DNA of 64,000 nucleotides from Candidatus Kuenenia stuttgartensis (GTDB taxonomy: Bacteria > Pseudomonadota > Alphaproteobacteria > SMXS01): NCBI GenBank assembly GCA_943329845.2, contig CALQFM020000002.1, positions 1-64,000 on the forward strand, read 5' to 3'. Below, one piece after another: positions 47,802 to 57,073 of this stretch; the first letter of the stretch is position 1; each line of letters opens with the position of its first letter. The translations under genes were made by a program, and so were the position numbers. The notes beneath the pieces are model-generated. The model made no database searches. It was not told the DNA's origin and saw only the letters and a program-made list of their open reading frames with translations.

Positions 47802-49235
47802 TCACTCCCTCACGGCGGGCTGGTTCAGTCCCGCCGCTTGCGTTTCTGTTTGTTGGGGCGCGAAGTCGCCTCCCACCGCGACGAGCAGCTTTACCCGCTC
47901 CACCGCCTGCTGCGCGTTGAGCACGGCGAGTTGGCGGCGCGCGTCCAGCAATTGCGTCTCGGCGGTCAGCACCGCCAGGTAGGTCGACAGCCCGGCGCCG
48001 TAACGCCGCTCGGCAAGCGCGAACGCCTGCTCGGACGCATCGAGCGCCTTGGCCTGCTCCACCAATTCGATCCGCAGCGAGTCGATGCCCGACAGCCGGT
48101 CGGCCACCTGCTGCACTGCCGACACCACCGCGCCATTATAGCCGGCGATGGCGATGTCGATCTCGGCGATGGCACCTTCGTAGTTGGGCTTCAGCCGGGC
48201 GTCGAACAGCGGCAGGTGAACCGCCGGCCCGGCGCCGTAGACCCCTGCCGCGCCACTGAGAAGGTGGCTCAGCCCGATGGCCTGGAAGCCTGCGAACGCC
48301 GCCAGGTTGACGTTGGGGTAGAACGCCGCCTTCGCGGCCTTCTGCCCTGAATAGGTCGCATCCACCCGCAACCGCGCCGCCAGGATGTCCGGTCGCCGCG
48401 CCAGCAGGTCGGCGGGCAGTGTCTGGGGCAGTGGCAGCACCGCCTCCGGGTTCAGCGTCGGCCTGACGATGCCCGCATAGGCCTCTGCGCCTTGCCCGGT
48501 CAGCGCCGCGATGGCGTGCACCGCGTTGTCGCGCTCGTTGATCGCTTGCTGCCTCGAAACCCGTGCAAGGGCAAGCTGGCCTTCCGCCTGCTTCTCCTCG
48601 ATCCGGCTGTCGAGCCCCGCGACCGCGCGCTTGTGCGCCAGCTCCAGCAGCCGCCCGCGCTGCGCCACCGTCCGGTCGGCGATGTCGAGCAACGCATAGG
48701 CCCGGTCCAGCCCGATATAGGCCTCGGCCAGCGCGCCGGTCAGCGCCAGCCGCGCGGCCGCCGCGTCCAGCTCGGCCGCCCCCTCGCCCGCCCGCGCCTG
48801 TTCGATCAGCGCCTTCTGCCGTCCCCAGAAATCAACGTCCCAGGAGAGGTTGCTCTGCACCGAGCCCAGCCAGTAGTGCCCGCCGCCATAGGGCGGCGGA
48901 TAGATGAACCGTTCGCTGAACCGCTGGAACTGCTCGTTGCCGTCGATCGTCACCCGGGGCAGCGCGTCGCCCCGCGCCGCGGCGGCCGACGCCTGCGCCG
49001 CGCTCACCCGGGCTAGCGCCTCGGCGAGCCGCGGATTGCCGGCAAGCGCCTGGGCCACCAGGGCGTCGAACTGCGGATCGCCCCAGTCGCGCCACCAGGC
49101 GGCAGGGGCCGTGGGCGCGGCCTCGCCATTCAGGCCAAGCTGGCTCGCCTGCAGCATCTGTCCCTTCGGCTGTGTGGCCGGCACGCAACCAGCCAGCGCG
49201 CAGGAGAGGGCGATCAGGGCAAGCGCCTGTTTCAT
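47802..49235 (-). CDS. Efflux outer membrane protein (NodT family)
   Basis: Lipobox LAGCVPATQPKG; AAWWRDWGDPQFDALVAQALAGNPRLAEALARV. Confidence 0.93.
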   Translation of the reverse strand: MKQALALIALSCALAGCVPATQPKGQMLQASQLGLNGEAAPTAPAAWWRDWGDPQFDALVAQALAGNPRLAEALARVSAAQASAAAARGDALPRVTIDGNEQFQRFSERFIYPPPYGGGHYWLGSVQSNLSWDVDFWGRQKALIEQARAGEGAAELDAAAARLALTGALAEAYIGLDRAYALLDIADRTVAQRGRLLELAHKRAVAGLDSRIEEKQAEGQLALARVSRQQAINERDNAVHAIAALTGQGAEAYAGIVRPTLNPEAVLPLPQTLPADLLARRPDILAARLRVDATYSGQKAAKAAFYPNVNLAAFAGFQAIGLSHLLSGAAGVYGAGPAVHLPLFDARLKPNYEGAIAEIDIAIAGYNGAVVSAVQQVADRLSGIDSLRIELVEQAKALDASEQAFALAERRYGAGLSTYLAVLTAETQLLDARRQLAVLNAQQAVERVKLLVAVGGDFAPQQTETQAAGLNQPAVRE

Positions 49236-49705
49236 GGCTGGCGGTCCTTCTCGCCGTCCTGCAGCTTCTCGATCATGCGCTTGAGCATGCCGATCAGCAT
49301 GTCCAGATCATCGCGGCTGAAGTCCTCGAAGAGCCTGTTGACGTGGTCGACCACCAGCGGGATCGATGCATCCACAGCGGTGCGCCCATCCGGGGTCAGC
49401 GCCAGTTCGACCATCCGGCGGTCCTCGGTGCTGCGCGTTCGCTCGATCAGCCCCCGACCTTCCAGCTGATCCACCACGCGCGTCAGCGCGCCGCTGTCAT
49501 GGTTGAGGTTGCGGCTGATATCGGCCGCCCGGTTGGCGAGCCCGTCGCGCAGCTGCATCAGGACGCACCACTGCACGAAAGTGAACTCGTGGTCCGTGAA
49601 CAGTGCTTCCATGCGTGGCTGCAACAGGTTCAGCGTGCAACGCAGCAGATAGCCCACGGCATTGCGGGCGTTAAACGTCTCGGGTGTATAGTGGCCGGAA
49701 GTCAT
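49232..49705 (-). CDS. MarR family regulator
   Basis: ADISRNLNHDSGALTRVVDQLEGRGLIERTRSTEDRRMVELALT wHTH; first gene of the emrAB-like operon. Confidence 0.92.
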   Translation of the reverse strand: MTSGHYTPETFNARNAVGYLLRCTLNLLQPRMEALFTDHEFTFVQWCVLMQLRDGLANRAADISRNLNHDSGALTRVVDQLEGRGLIERTRSTEDRRMVELALTPDGRTAVDASIPLVVDHVNRLFEDFSRDDLDMLIGMLKRMIEKLQDGEKDRQP

Positions 49706-49721
49706 TAGCTGCCTGCACAAC

Positions 49722-49737
49722 AACTGCTTAGGCAGTT
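49722..49737. promoter_or_regulatory. Candidate MarR operator AACTGC-TTAG-GCAGTT
   Basis: Perfect 6-bp inverted arms 17 bp upstream of the MarR start. Confidence 0.6.
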
Positions 49738-50017
49738 ATATAAACCGCTGATTTTCGCCGCGCAAGCGGGCGCGAACCAGCCTCGCCGTCGGTCTGAATC
49801 ATAGCCATCCTGTCGCTTGCCGTGGAGAGATACCCCAGGAATTTCGTGCCGCCCCTGCATGTCCACGCGCACGCCGCATTGGGGCCCCAATCCGTCGCGA
49901 TTTTGCGATTGTTGGCCTCGTCATCCAGGCCGCGCGACACGACCTGTAGCCCCCAAGCCCAATCGCGTCGCGCGGCCTGGATTCTAAGTCTCTGGCTCAT
50001 GACGATTGCCGCCGCGC

Positions 50018-50057
50018 CAAAGGAAAGGGCGCCGGCGGTCAGGCCGCCAGCGCCCTT
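50018..50057 (-). terminator. Rho-independent terminator of Rieske #3
   Basis: Minus strand AAGGGCGCTGGCGG/CCGCCGGCGCCCTT then TCCTTT. Confidence 0.75.
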
Positions 50058-50075
50058 AAAGCCGTGACCCGATGC

Positions 50076-51290
50076 CTACTCGGCGGCCTCACGGACCGGC
50101 GTGAACAAGCTGTTGAGGTCGTCGTTGCTGGTGTCGAGAAGCTTCTGGACCCAGCCGTGGAACACCTGACCACCGCCCTCGTTGCGGCCGAAATAGACAT
50201 GCTCGGTCATGCCGGCGTCGAGCGCCTTCTGCTGGCGCAGGCCGGTGCCGTAGTCCTCGTGCTGCACGACATATTCCAGCAGCTTGAACTGGTCCTCGAG
50301 GCCCTGGCGGGTTTCCTCGGTGAGTGGCTTCTCCGACAGGTACATCTGGGTGGTGAAGCTCTCGCCCACCTTCTCGCCGGGGAACAGCTGCGAGATCATC
50401 ACGCCGCGCTGGCCGCCATAGAAGGTGGCGATCGAGATGTGCGGGAAGATGGTCCACACGCCGTTCATCAGCGCCTCGACCGGCCAGTCGGTGGGATCCT
50501 GCTGCGCCAGGTCGTCCAGGCCCAGGCCTTCCGGCATCGGCAGCACGGTCGACGGCGCGCTCACCCGTGTGTGCGGGCCGAAGGAATAGAACAGCGCCCG
50601 GTTCGGGATGTTGCGGCCGAAGGTTTCTCCGTGCAGCACCGGCAGGTGGTAGAAGTCCAGGTAGCCGTCATACGCGATCTTCCAGTTCGGGCCGTTCAGC
50701 GTCCGGCTGGAGAAGAACTTCCAGTCCTCGAAATGGAAGCCTTCCAGCAGGTCGTCATAGCCCGACAGGAAGGCGTTGATGTCCAGGTCCGAGTTCGGGT
50801 CGAGGATCGCCCAGATCAGGCCGGCTCTCTCCAGCACCGGGAACGGCTTGAGCCCCAGCTCGTCCGTGTTCACCTCGCCGAAATCCTCGCGCGAGGCGAC
50901 GCCGATCAGCTCGCCCTCGCGGTTGAATGTCCAGCCGTGATAGCCGCAGATGAAGCGCGACGTGTTGCCCGAACCGAGCGCCACGGCGGTGCCGCGATGG
51001 GTGCACGAATTCAGGAACGCGCGGACCTTGCCGTCCTTGCCGCGGGTCAGCAGCACCGGCACGCCAACCGCGTCCATCGCCTTGTAGTCGCCCGGGTTCG
51101 GCAGCTCGGCCGTCGGGGCCAGCATCAGCGGCATGCGACGGAAGATCAGCTTCTTCTCGCGCTCGAAACGCTCTTCGTCCGTGTAGATGTCCGCCTTCAC
51201 CTTCAGCACCGAAGGCGCCAGACGCATGGTTCCGGCCTTGCCGTGCTCCAGTGCGTCCTGGGTCATCTCGATCAGGGTGGCCTTGTTCAT
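50076..51290 (-). CDS. Rieske ring-hydroxylating oxygenase alpha subunit (#3)
   Basis: CTHRGTAVALGSGNTSRFICGYHGWTFNREG; GYLDFYHLPVLH. Confidence 0.95.
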   Translation of the reverse strand: MNKATLIEMTQDALEHGKAGTMRLAPSVLKVKADIYTDEERFEREKKLIFRRMPLMLAPTAELPNPGDYKAMDAVGVPVLLTRGKDGKVRAFLNSCTHRGTAVALGSGNTSRFICGYHGWTFNREGELIGVASREDFGEVNTDELGLKPFPVLERAGLIWAILDPNSDLDINAFLSGYDDLLEGFHFEDWKFFSSRTLNGPNWKIAYDGYLDFYHLPVLHGETFGRNIPNRALFYSFGPHTRVSAPSTVLPMPEGLGLDDLAQQDPTDWPVEALMNGVWTIFPHISIATFYGGQRGVMISQLFPGEKVGESFTTQMYLSEKPLTEETRQGLEDQFKLLEYVVQHEDYGTGLRQQKALDAGMTEHVYFGRNEGGGQVFHGWVQKLLDTSNDDLNSLFTPVREAAE

Positions 51291-51500
51291 ATCCTGCGTC
51301 TCCTGAAAATCCGTTCAGCGTTCCCCGCGAAGGCGAGATCATCCGTGATAGGGGGGTTACTTGTCAATGTAAGGGCTGCCCGCGCATTCCTTGACCAATT
51401 TGCTCGCAAGCCCGGCGTTTGAGCGTTAACCTCTAGATCGATCGATCAAGCCGGCTCCTGCCCGGCACCAGGTGCGGCCTTGACTGGGGAGACAACGGCC

Positions 51501-51902
51501 ATGCTTTCTGAGGGACCCGTCGAGGACCGCGTCGCTATCCGCGAACTCGCGGAGCGCTATTGCGACGGCATCAACCGGTTCGACGCCGAGGTCTGGGGCT
51601 CGACCTGGGCCGAGGACGGCGCATGGTTCCATGCCAATGTTCGCACCGAAGGACGCGACAAGATCGTGGCCTCGTGGCTCGAATCCATGGAGCCGTTCGA
51701 GGCCACTGGATTTTTCTGCCAGATGGGCGGCGTCCAGGTGGACGGGAACAGCGCCAGGGGCCGCGTCTATAACCATCAGATCGCCCGGAAGAAGGACGGC
51801 CAGATCGTCCAGGGCGTCTATGTTTACGACGACACCTATGTGAAGCGTGACGGCCGCTGGCTGTTCAAGGAACGGCTGCTGACGGTGCCACTATACGTTT
51901 AG
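51501..51902 (+). CDS. NTF2/SnoaL-like family protein
   Basis: EDRVAIRELAERYCDGINRFDAEVWGSTWAEDGAWF... DDTYVKRDGRWLFKERLL. Confidence 0.9.
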   Translation: MLSEGPVEDRVAIRELAERYCDGINRFDAEVWGSTWAEDGAWFHANVRTEGRDKIVASWLESMEPFEATGFFCQMGGVQVDGNSARGRVYNHQIARKKDGQIVQGVYVYDDTYVKRDGRWLFKERLLTVPLYV

Positions 51903-51958
51903 GCGCCGCCCGTTGGGGACGGGACGCACCATCGCTCAGGACGAAACGGGAGACGGAC

Positions 51959-53302
51959 ATGACGGAAATCATCACCCACCCCCTCGCCATCGACGGCAAG
52001 GATCCGCGCAACGCGCGGGGCGACCGGATCTCACAGGACCGCTACTACTCGCGCGAGTGGATGCAGCGGGAATGGGATCATCTGTGGACGAAAATCTGGC
52101 ACATCGCCGGCCGCGAGAACGAGTTGCCGGATCCCGGCGACTACATCGTCCACGACTTCATGCACGAGTCGGTGATCATCGCCCGCCAGCCCGACGGCAG
52201 CCTGAAGGGCTTCTACAACGCCTGCGGCCACCGAGCCCAGAAGCTGGTGCACACCAACGGCTCGCAGGATAGCTGGACCTGTCCCTATCACGGCTGGGTC
52301 TGGAGCACGGATGGCGGCCTGCTCGACGCGTGCGACCGCGACGATTTCCCGCAGGGCGATCCCGTCGGCAAGGTCCGGCTGATAGACGTGCGCGTCGACA
52401 CCTGGGGCGGCTTCGTCTGGTACACCATGGACAACGAGGCACCGCCGCTGCTGAAGTACCTGGAGCCCATCCCAGACATCCACAGGAACTTCCCGCTGGA
52501 AAAGCTGGTGCGCGTCCTCCGGGTCCGCGTCGAGCTTCCGTGCAACTGGAAATTCTCGTCGGACAATTTCAACGAGTCCTACCACACCCGCACCGCCCAT
52601 CCGCAGGTGCCGCCGATCATCGACCAGGACCACTTCACCTCGCGCTACGAGATCTTCCCCAACGGCCACGCCCGCATCATCCAGATGGGCCGGCCATCGC
52701 TGCGCGACCGGCTGCCCGATGGCGTGCCGCACCCGTTCGACGACCAGCTCCGCGCCTGGGACATCGATCCGGCCCGCTACGCGACCTTCGAGGACAAGGC
52801 CATCCAGGGATGGGTCGACCTCAAGGAGGCCAAGCGCAAGCTCGGGCCGGAACGCGGCTACGACCATTTCGCCCGGCTGACCGACGAAGAAATGACCGAG
52901 AGCCCGTTTGGCGTGGTGTTTCCCAACATCGCCTTCGGCGCCAATGCCGAAGGCATGGGCTTCTTCCGCTGGGAGCCGCATCCGGACGACCCGGAGAAGT
53001 GCTATTTCGACCTTTGGGAGTTCGCCTATCCGGCGAAGAACCACTACCGCGGCCGCCTCACCCAGACCACGCTGGAGATGAAGGAGGCCGAGCTCGACTG
53101 CCGCGTCTACACCGGCCCGGAAGCTGTCGCGGACCTGAGCGACCGCGTGGTGTTCCAGGACTGGGGCCTGGCGCCCGGCCAGCAGGCCGGCTGGCGCTCG
53201 CGCGGCTATCAGGAGCCGTACCTGGCCGCGCAGGAAACCCGCGTCCGCCGCTTCCATGAGGTGCTGCACGACTACCTCGAGGGTAAACCCCCGGGACGCT
53301 GA
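51959..53302 (+). CDS. Rieske ring-hydroxylating oxygenase alpha subunit (#4)
   Basis: CGHRAQ...CPYHGWVWSTDG; NFNESYHTRTAH. Confidence 0.95.
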   Translation: MTEIITHPLAIDGKDPRNARGDRISQDRYYSREWMQREWDHLWTKIWHIAGRENELPDPGDYIVHDFMHESVIIARQPDGSLKGFYNACGHRAQKLVHTNGSQDSWTCPYHGWVWSTDGGLLDACDRDDFPQGDPVGKVRLIDVRVDTWGGFVWYTMDNEAPPLLKYLEPIPDIHRNFPLEKLVRVLRVRVELPCNWKFSSDNFNESYHTRTAHPQVPPIIDQDHFTSRYEIFPNGHARIIQMGRPSLRDRLPDGVPHPFDDQLRAWDIDPARYATFEDKAIQGWVDLKEAKRKLGPERGYDHFARLTDEEMTESPFGVVFPNIAFGANAEGMGFFRWEPHPDDPEKCYFDLWEFAYPAKNHYRGRLTQTTLEMKEAELDCRVYTGPEAVADLSDRVVFQDWGLAPGQQAGWRSRGYQEPYLAAQETRVRRFHEVLHDYLEGKPPGR

Positions 53303-53358
53303 TCCCGGCGCTTTGGCGCCGCAAAGCATGGCGGGCATTCTTCACGCGCGCTTGAATG

Positions 53359-53381
53359 CCGTCTCCTCCTGTGGGAGACGG
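53359..53381. repeat. REP-like hairpin CCGTCTCC-tcctgtg-GGAGACGG
   Basis: 8-bp perfect stem followed by TAGCGGGAAGG in an intergenic gap. Confidence 0.5.
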
Positions 53382-53435
53382 TAGCGGGAAGGATGTACCG
53401 CGATGCGAAGCGGCACAGGGAGCAGGAACGAGACC

Positions 53436-54290
53436 ATGCAGGAATTCGAGACCACCACCTACGAGATCGTGGCGCCGGGCGTGGCGCGGATCATGATGAA
53501 CCGCCCGGCCATCCGGAACGCGCAGAACGTCCAGATGACTTACGACCTCAACGAATGCTTCAACCTGGCGGCACGCGACGAGGCGGTGAAGGTGGTGATC
53601 CTGGGCGGCGCCGATCCGCATTTTTCATCGGGCCACGACCTGTCCGGCTTCGGTGGCAAGGTGCCCGGGCGCGACTTCGAGCTGGTCGGCACCTGGGGCA
53701 TGCTGTCCGAGTGGAACATCCACAACCACTATTCCTTCGAGAAGGAAGTGTTCGTGGAGATGTGCCGCCGCTGGCGGGACTTTCCCAAGCCGACCATCGC
53801 CATGGTGCAGGGCAAGTGCATCGCCGGCGGCCTGATGCTGGCCTGGGTGTGCGACATCATCATCGCCAGCGACGACGCGAGCTTCGTCGATCCTGTCGTC
53901 GCCATGGGCGTCTGCGGCGTGGAATACTTCGCCCACCCCTACGAACTGGGCATCCGCAAGGCCAAGGAACTGCTGTTCACCGCTGACTGGTGGAGCGCCG
54001 AGGAAGCACACCGCCTCGGCATGGTCAACCTCGTGGTGCCGCGCGCCGAGTTGCAGGACTTCAGCCTCGCCATGGCGAACCGCATCGCCGAGAAACCGGC
54101 CTTCGCGCTGAAGCTCACCAAGCAGGCGGTGAACGTCGCCCAGGACAACATGGGCAAGCGCGCGACCCAGGACACGGTCTTTGCCTTGCACCACCTGTCA
54201 CACGCCCACGGCAGCGAGATGCAGCGCAAAAGCGGCGAGCAGCAGAACTTCCGCGCAACGATGAAGAGCAAGATCGCCACCGGCTCCTGA
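53436..54290 (+). CDS. Enoyl-CoA hydratase/isomerase family protein
   Basis: KVVILGGADPHFSSGHDLSGFG; MVQGKCIAGGLMLAWVCDIIIASDDASF. Confidence 0.93.
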   Translation: MQEFETTTYEIVAPGVARIMMNRPAIRNAQNVQMTYDLNECFNLAARDEAVKVVILGGADPHFSSGHDLSGFGGKVPGRDFELVGTWGMLSEWNIHNHYSFEKEVFVEMCRRWRDFPKPTIAMVQGKCIAGGLMLAWVCDIIIASDDASFVDPVVAMGVCGVEYFAHPYELGIRKAKELLFTADWWSAEEAHRLGMVNLVVPRAELQDFSLAMANRIAEKPAFALKLTKQAVNVAQDNMGKRATQDTVFALHHLSHAHGSEMQRKSGEQQNFRATMKSKIATGS

Positions 54291-54293
54291 GCG

Positions 54294-55547
54294 TCAGGCG
54301 ACCTTCCGGAACTCCATCGGCAGGGTAATGATCGTCCGCTGCAGCAGGCTGGGCAGGTAGGTCACGCCCTCGAATCCGGCCGGATAGCGGAAATCCTGCA
54401 TCCGCTCGATGATCGCCGAGAACGACGCCGACATCTCCACCCGCGCCAGCGTCGCGCCCAGGCAGTGATGGATGCCCGACCCGAACGTCACATGAGCGCC
54501 GGCGTTCTTGCGCTGCAGGTCGATGTCCCCGGCGTTGGGGAACATGGCCTCATCCCGGTTGCCGGCCGCCCAGCGCATGTTGATCGGCGTCCCCTTGGGC
54601 AGCGGCACGCCGCCGAGTACGACGTCCTTCGTGGTGACGCGGTATAGACCCTGGATCGGCGTTTCCAGCCGCAGTACTTCCTCGACGAAGTTCTTCATCA
54701 GCGCCGGGCTGGCGCGAAGTTCCGCCACCACGTCCGGACGGTCGAGCATGATCTTCATGCCGGCGCCGATGGCGCTGGTCGTGGTCTCGTTGCCGCCGAC
54801 AAGGATCTCACCCAGCATGGACAGGATCTCGGCGTCGTCCAGGTACCGGCCTTCCGGCAGCTTTGTGAAAATAAGTCCCGAAATGATGTCGTCCTCCGGC
54901 GCCGCGCGGCGCTTGTCGACGATGGACTTCAGGTAGTGCTGCGACGTCAGCAGCAGCTTGGCCGCCTCGTAGTCCTGGTCGTCGGTCAGCATGTTGGAGA
55001 TGCGCGACATGGACGCGTCCGACCATTCCTTGAACAGGTGGATGTCCTCGCGTGGCACGCCGATCTGCCCGGCGATGACGATGCACGGCAGCGGAAACGC
55101 GAACTCGCGCATGAACTCGCACTCACCCCGGTCCACGAACGCATCGATCAGGTCCTGGGCGATGCGGTCGATGTCCGGCGTCATCTTCTTGATGCGCGAC
55201 GAGGCGAAAACCGCGTCGACCAGCGACCGCTTGGACTTGTGGATCGGATCGTCCATGCGTGACAGCGACGGATACTGCTTGAAACCCTGCTCGCGCAGCA
55301 GCGCCTCGCTCCTTGCCGGCACCCCGCCCGGCCGCAGCGCGATCCAGTCCAGGTCGCTGGAATAGGTGACGGGATCGCGCACGATCTCGCGCAGCAGGTC
55401 GTAGCCGGTGACCATCACCATGCCGGTGTTCGGATCACGGTAGACCGGCGCGTTCTGTAGCAGCCAGTTATAGGCCTGGTACGGGCATTGCTGCACGTCC
55501 CGGTCCATCAGGTTGAAGGGCATGGTCTGCTGCGTGTTCATGAACAA
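54294..55547 (-). CDS. Cytochrome P450 (#2)
   Basis: FGSGIHHCLGATLAR; GGNETT; EEVLRLETP. Confidence 0.95.
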   Translation of the reverse strand: MFMNTQQTMPFNLMDRDVQQCPYQAYNWLLQNAPVYRDPNTGMVMVTGYDLLREIVRDPVTYSSDLDWIALRPGGVPARSEALLREQGFKQYPSLSRMDDPIHKSKRSLVDAVFASSRIKKMTPDIDRIAQDLIDAFVDRGECEFMREFAFPLPCIVIAGQIGVPREDIHLFKEWSDASMSRISNMLTDDQDYEAAKLLLTSQHYLKSIVDKRRAAPEDDIISGLIFTKLPEGRYLDDAEILSMLGEILVGGNETTTSAIGAGMKIMLDRPDVVAELRASPALMKNFVEEVLRLETPIQGLYRVTTKDVVLGGVPLPKGTPINMRWAAGNRDEAMFPNAGDIDLQRKNAGAHVTFGSGIHHCLGATLARVEMSASFSAIIERMQDFRYPAGFEGVTYLPSLLQRTIITLPMEFRKVA

Positions 55548-55615
55548 CTCTCCCCGAGATTCACGGGAGCATGATAGCGCGGCGGCGGTCCCGCACTACT
55601 GTTAACTTGGCGAGG

Positions 55616-56995
55616 TCAGGCCCCGGCCGCCTCGGTCTCTTCCAGGCTCTTGCGGTACTTCTTCATGCCCAGGAACATCAGCACCACCACCACCGGCGGA
55701 AACACGCAATTTACCACCGCAAGCGACAGGTTGAGTTGGCTGTCGTCGCCGAACACGTGGGTGGTCAGGAAGCCCACGGTCGTCGCGCCCAGCGTGATGC
55801 CCACGATGTTGCTGACGAACAGGTAGAACGACGAGATCTTGGCACGCATCTGGTTCGGCGTGATCGACATCATGGCGGCCCCGCTCAGGCCCGACGGCAC
55901 GCCGCCGAGGAACTGCCACGCCGCCAGGAAGCCCGCCGCCCACCAGCCGTCCGGCGCCCACAGGAACATGCATGCGGCGATCGGCGCCGCCGGGATCGTG
56001 CAGATCAGCGTGGCCCGGAACGGCCCGTCGCGGTAGCCGCGCCGGTCAAGCCAGCTCGCGAACCATCCACCGAAAAACGCGCCACTGGTGCCGAAGATCA
56101 GCACCACGATGCCGTACACGTAGCCGGACTTGGGCGCGTCCCAGCCGAAGCTGCGCGAGAAGAACGCCACCATCCAGGCGAAATTGCCGTAGGCCACCAG
56201 CACCAGCAGGCTGTAGCTGGCGAACAGGGTGAAGAACGTGCCCCGGTGTTCCTTCACGAAGCGCACGAACTCGGCCATCTGCTGCTTGCCGCCTGTCGCG
56301 GCCGTCGCGGTCCGGCCGCGCCGCAACGGCTCGCGCACCGTCAGCATCAGCAGCGCCAGCAGCAGGCCCGGCACGGCCGCGGCGAAGAACGCCAGATGCC
56401 ACGGCGCCATCTCGCCCAGCGGTCCCAGGGTGATCGTGCCCATCCCGCGCAGAACCGAGATCAGCGCGCCGCCGAGCACCATGGCGATGCCGACGCCCAT
56501 CAAATTCCCCATAGTGAACACCGCCATGGCCATGGCCAGTTTGTGCTTGGGGAAATAGTCGCTGATGATCGAGTAGGCCGACGGCCCCAGCGTCGCCTCG
56601 CCCACGCCCACGCCGATGCGTGCCACGAACAGGTGCCAGAAGTTGCCGGCCAGGCCGCACGCCGCGGTCGCCATGCTCCAGAAGGTCACGCCCGCCACGA
56701 TGATATTGCGCCGGCTGCGGGTGTCGGCAAGCAGCGCGATCGGCACCGACATCAGCGCGTAGAAGATGCCGAAGGGCGGCCCCTGCAGCATGCCGATCTC
56801 GAAATCGGAAAGGCCCAGATCGGCTTTGATGTCGGCCACCAGCAGCGCGATGATCTGCCGGTCGAGGAACGATACCACCGCGCCGAAGAACAGGATGATC
56901 ACCACATACCAGGCATAGGTCTGGTTCGGCCACGGCGCTTCTGCCGTCGGTGCCCTTGCCTGCTCTTGCATGAGATGTTTTCCCCGTCGCGGCAT
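55616..56995 (-). CDS. MFS transporter (spinster-like)
   Basis: ILFFGAVVSFLDRQIIALLVADIKADLGLSDFEIGMLQGPPFGIFYALMSVPIALLADTRSRR. Confidence 0.93.
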   Translation of the reverse strand: MPRRGKHLMQEQARAPTAEAPWPNQTYAWYVVIILFFGAVVSFLDRQIIALLVADIKADLGLSDFEIGMLQGPPFGIFYALMSVPIALLADTRSRRNIIVAGVTFWSMATAACGLAGNFWHLFVARIGVGVGEATLGPSAYSIISDYFPKHKLAMAMAVFTMGNLMGVGIAMVLGGALISVLRGMGTITLGPLGEMAPWHLAFFAAAVPGLLLALLMLTVREPLRRGRTATAATGGKQQMAEFVRFVKEHRGTFFTLFASYSLLVLVAYGNFAWMVAFFSRSFGWDAPKSGYVYGIVVLIFGTSGAFFGGWFASWLDRRGYRDGPFRATLICTIPAAPIAACMFLWAPDGWWAAGFLAAWQFLGGVPSGLSGAAMMSITPNQMRAKISSFYLFVSNIVGITLGATTVGFLTTHVFGDDSQLNLSLAVVNCVFPPVVVVLMFLGMKKYRKSLEETEAAGA

Positions 56996-57073
56996 CCTTA
57001 AAGGCGCCGCCTGTAACCGTGTCGAAACCCCGCGCCAAACTAGAGCAGGGTCACCGAACCGGCAAGGATGACT

